64,000 bases of DNA from Pseudomonas fluorescens. Lineage in GTDB: Bacteria; Pseudomonadota; Gammaproteobacteria; Pseudomonadales; Pseudomonadaceae. The translations under genes were made by a program, and so were the position numbers. The DNA lies in assembly GCA_902825215.1 (NCBI GenBank), contig LR782234.1:3720001-3784000 (forward strand), read 5' to 3'. Shown here one piece after another: positions 61,663 to 64,000 of this stretch (its first letter is position 1; each line of letters opens with the position of its first letter). The notes below the pieces were generated by a model, which worked only from the letters and a program-made list of their open reading frames with translations, ran no database searches and had not been told where the DNA came from.

Positions 61663-62994
61663 TCATAGATAAGCACCGAGGATCTGGCGGATTTTCTTCA
61701 GCGCCTGGCGTAGCACATCGATGTCGACCGAGCCCAATGCCAGACGAATCGCGTGCGGCACATGGCTTGCCACGGCGAACGGTTCGGCGCTAGTGACCGA
61801 AATCTGCTCACGCATCAATTCGACGACGATTTGGTCCGCACGGACATCCTCCGGCAGCGGTAACCAGAGGAAATACGAGGCCGGATGGCCAATACAATGC
61901 AGGCCTTTGAGCACCTCGGCGGCCAACGCTTGTCGCGTCTTGGCGTCGTTGCGTTTCTGCTCTTCAAGCAGCGTCACGGTGCCGTCGTCGAGCCAGCCGC
62001 AGGCGATGGCGGTCATGACGCCGGGGGTGTTCCAGGTCGTGGCCCGGATCACCCGTTCCAGCGCTGGCACCTGCTCGATGGGTGCGGCGATGAAGCCCAC
62101 GCGCAGGCCCGTGGCGATATTTTTCGACAGGCCCGAGACGTACACCGTGCGTTCCGGCGCCAGATCGATCAATGCGCGCGGCGGGTTGTCCACCAGAAAC
62201 GCGTAGGCCGCATCCTCGATCAATGTCAGATCGTGCCGCCGGGCAATCGCCACCAATTGCTCGCGCTGCACCAATGGCGTCACCCAGCCCAGCGGATTGT
62301 GCAGCGTCGGCATGCAGTACACGGCACGCACTGCGCGATGGCGGCAGAGTTTTGCCAGGGCGTCGAGGTCCGGGCCCTGGGCGCCGGACGGGATCGCGAC
62401 AATTTCCAGATGCAGTGCTTCGGCCAGGACCTTGAAGCCGGAATAGGTCAACGCGTCAGCGGCGATCACATCGCCGGGCTTGAGCAGCGCCATCAACGTC
62501 ACCGCCAGCCCCTGCTGGGCGCCGTTGACGATCAGCACTTGCTCGGCCGAAACCTCAACACCGCGGCTCAGCAAATGCCGGGCGACTGATGCGCGCTCGT
62601 GGCCTCGACCGGCGTGGGGTTGATAGCGCAGCAGCGCTTCGAGGTCGCCCGACAAGGCCAATTGGCGCAGCGCTGTGCGCAATAGCTCGGCCTGCCCAGG
62701 CAATGACGGGTAGTTGAAATTGAGGTCGATCATGCCGACCGCCACGTCTTTCTGATCGATGCCCTGCCCCGGCGCCAGCAACGTTTCACGGACAAAGGTG
62801 CCGCGCCCGGTTTCACCGCTGACCAGGCCCATGGCCTCAAGCTCGGCGTAAACGCGCGAGGCGGTGACCAGCGCCAGCCCTTCCTGCGTCGCCAATTGCC
62901 GATGGGTCGGCAAGCGTGTGCCCGGTGCCAGACGCCCCGAACGAATGTCCGCAGCATAAGCGTCGACCAAGGTTTTATAACGGGAGCGTGGCAT
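61663..62994 (-). CDS. MocR-type regulator (GntR HTH plus aminotransferase-like domain)
   Basis: A 443-residue regulator that fuses an N-terminal GntR winged helix (residues about 8-70, YKTLVDAYAADIRSGRLAPGTRLPTHRQLATQEGLALVTASRVYAELEAMGLV) to a fold-type I PLP-binding aminotransferase-like domain. The PLP lysine is in SGLSKNIATGLRVG near residue 290. MocR proteins usually bind PLP as a ligand and control amine, amino-acid or vitamin B6 genes. It is divergent from a DMT-family transporter, a typical MocR target. Start at the ATG giving MPRSRYKTLV; the longer frame lies inside the divergent gene. Confidence 0.92.
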   Translation of the reverse strand: MPRSRYKTLVDAYAADIRSGRLAPGTRLPTHRQLATQEGLALVTASRVYAELEAMGLVSGETGRGTFVRETLLAPGQGIDQKDVAVGMIDLNFNYPSLPGQAELLRTALRQLALSGDLEALLRYQPHAGRGHERASVARHLLSRGVEVSAEQVLIVNGAQQGLAVTLMALLKPGDVIAADALTYSGFKVLAEALHLEIVAIPSGAQGPDLDALAKLCRHRAVRAVYCMPTLHNPLGWVTPLVQREQLVAIARRHDLTLIEDAAYAFLVDNPPRALIDLAPERTVYVSGLSKNIATGLRVGFIAAPIEQVPALERVIRATTWNTPGVMTAIACGWLDDGTVTLLEEQKRNDAKTRQALAAEVLKGLHCIGHPASYFLWLPLPEDVRADQIVVELMREQISVTSAEPFAVASHVPHAIRLALGSVDIDVLRQALKKIRQILGAYL

Positions 62995-63085
62995 GTCGAA
63001 GTGTATCCATGACAATTTTTTGATTGTGCTGATTCTCGGCCCTAGCATCGGCGCAACGCCACTCACTTGTCGAGCGTGACTTCGT

Positions 63086-63979
63086 ATGGAACAGACCTCG
63101 CACCTGCCCGCCCCGGCAATGGAAAAAACCAGTGGCTGGATCAACGGTTTCATCGGCGTGCTGATTTTCAGCGGCTCGCTGCCCGCCACACGCCTGGCGG
63201 TGCTGGAGTTCGATCCGGTGTTTCTGACGGTGCTGCGCGCTGCTACCGCCGGGGTGCTGGCCGTGGTTCTGCTGGGGTTGTTCCGCCAACCACGGCCGGC
63301 GCGCAATCAATGGCTGTCGCTGCTGATTGTCGCGCTCGGCGTGGTGCTGGGTTTTCCACTGCTGACCGCGTTGGCACTGCAACACGTAACGTCGGCGCAT
63401 TCGATTGTGTTTGTAGGATTGCTGCCACTGGCCACGGCGATTTTCGGCGTGCTGCGCGGCGGTGAGCGGCCACGTCCAGTGTTCTGGCTGTTTTCGATTA
63501 TTGGCAGTGCGCTGGTGGTCGGTTTCGCCCTGTCGCAAGGTTTGACCGCCTCGCCCATTGGCGACCTGTTGATGCTCGCAGCGATTCTAGCGTGCGGCCT
63601 CGGTTACGCCGAAGGCGCGAAGCTGTCACGTAGCCTGGGTGGCTGGCAGGTGATTTGCTGGGCGCTGGTGCTGTCGTTGCCGCTGATGACGATAACCAGT
63701 GTGTGGCTGGCGCCCGCCTCGTTCGCCACGATCAGTCTGCCTGCGTGGCTGAGCCTGGGCTACGTGTCGCTGTTCAGCATGCTGATCGGTTTCGTGTTCT
63801 GGTATCGCGGCCTGGCTCAGGGCGGGATCGCAGCGGTCGGCCAGTTGCAATTGCTGCAGCCGTTTTTCGGCCTGGCGCTGGCGGCGACCTTGCTGCACGA
63901 ACAGGTCAGCCTCGGCATGCTGGCAGTGACGTTAGGGGTGATTCTCTGTGTCGCCGGGGCGAAAAAATTTGCGCGATGA
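63086..63979 (+). CDS. DMT-superfamily (EamA) transporter
   Basis: A 297-residue, ten-helix drug/metabolite transporter with two EamA repeats (first from GFIGVLIFSGSLPATRLAVLEFDPVFLTVLRAATAG and second from GDLLMLAAILACGLGYAEGAKLSRSLGG). Members of this group exported beside MocR regulators move amino acids or related amines. The divergent MocR gene, 91 bases away, probably controls it. Start at ATG 63086. The window ends 21 bases after its stop. Confidence 0.9.
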   Translation: MEQTSHLPAPAMEKTSGWINGFIGVLIFSGSLPATRLAVLEFDPVFLTVLRAATAGVLAVVLLGLFRQPRPARNQWLSLLIVALGVVLGFPLLTALALQHVTSAHSIVFVGLLPLATAIFGVLRGGERPRPVFWLFSIIGSALVVGFALSQGLTASPIGDLLMLAAILACGLGYAEGAKLSRSLGGWQVICWALVLSLPLMTITSVWLAPASFATISLPAWLSLGYVSLFSMLIGFVFWYRGLAQGGIAAVGQLQLLQPFFGLALAATLLHEQVSLGMLAVTLGVILCVAGAKKFAR

Positions 63980-64000
63980 TTATTCCAAAGCGGCCTTCCA

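Overview
The window is high-GC bacterial DNA with the gene content and repeat families of a Pseudomonas, most likely the P. fluorescens group. Evidence is a complete hcnABC hydrogen cyanide synthase operon with an RsmA/E-type site at the hcnA ribosome binding site, a bkdR-bkdA1-bkdA2-bkdB-lpdV operon, an OprD-family porin, and many copies of short inverted-repeat (REP/REPIN-like) elements between genes. I see about 63 protein genes, no rRNA or tRNA gene, no CRISPR array, no insertion sequence and no prophage. It reads as ordinary chromosome.

Layout. 0-6.5 kb: reductive pyrimidine catabolism (preT/preA), a RutR-like TetR regulator, and an EmrAB-type HlyD + MFS exporter pair. 6.6-13 kb: an OprD porin, then uronate oxidation and uptake (uronate dehydrogenase, SMP-30 lactonase, TRAP transporter P-Q-M) closed by a strong terminator. 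13-16.5 kb: a BigR-type sulfide/persulfide module (TSUP exporter, SQR-like flavoprotein, BigR-like ArsR repressor, divergent persulfide-dioxygenase-like hydrolase). 16.7-23.6 kb: branched-chain keto acid dehydrogenase operon with its Lrp-type activator, then ilvE. 23.8-25.9 kb: a two-gene DNA-repair-like cassette (radical SAM protein with a helix-hairpin-helix plus a TIGR03915-like partner) behind a near-perfect LexA box. 26-31.6 kb: Nramp transporter, chalcone-isomerase-like protein, membrane and periplasmic proteins, an esterase, an M14-type deacylase. 31.8-40.8 kb: an orphan amino-acid-binding protein, rhodanese with divergent GlxA/FtrA-type regulator, FKBP, a protealysin-emfourin protease/inhibitor pair, an RcnB-like protein, a structured non-coding repeat tract, and an MHS-family transporter with a binding protein and LysR regulator. 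41-46.3 kb: Kef-type antiporter and hcnABC. 46.3-52 kb: membrane proteins, a delta-60 repeat protein, a 24-residue hydrophobic protein, and a two-component system. 52-64 kb: HAD phosphatase, CheY-like regulator, methyltransferase, TetR/hotdog thioesterase divergon with a 33-base palindrome, GNAT, YceI, MATE, secreted chorismate mutase, diguanylate cyclase, cytochrome c, and a MocR/EamA divergon.

The genes combine into several self-contained circuits: pyrimidine reduction; uronate import and oxidation; sulfide to persulfide to sulfite oxidation with export; leucine/isoleucine/valine transamination and oxidative decarboxylation; cyanide formation from glycine under post-transcriptional control; and a SOS-linked repair cassette of unknown chemistry, which I consider the most interesting item. 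Start codons were moved from the longest open frame wherever a ribosome binding site, homologous N-terminus or signal peptide favoured an internal start.
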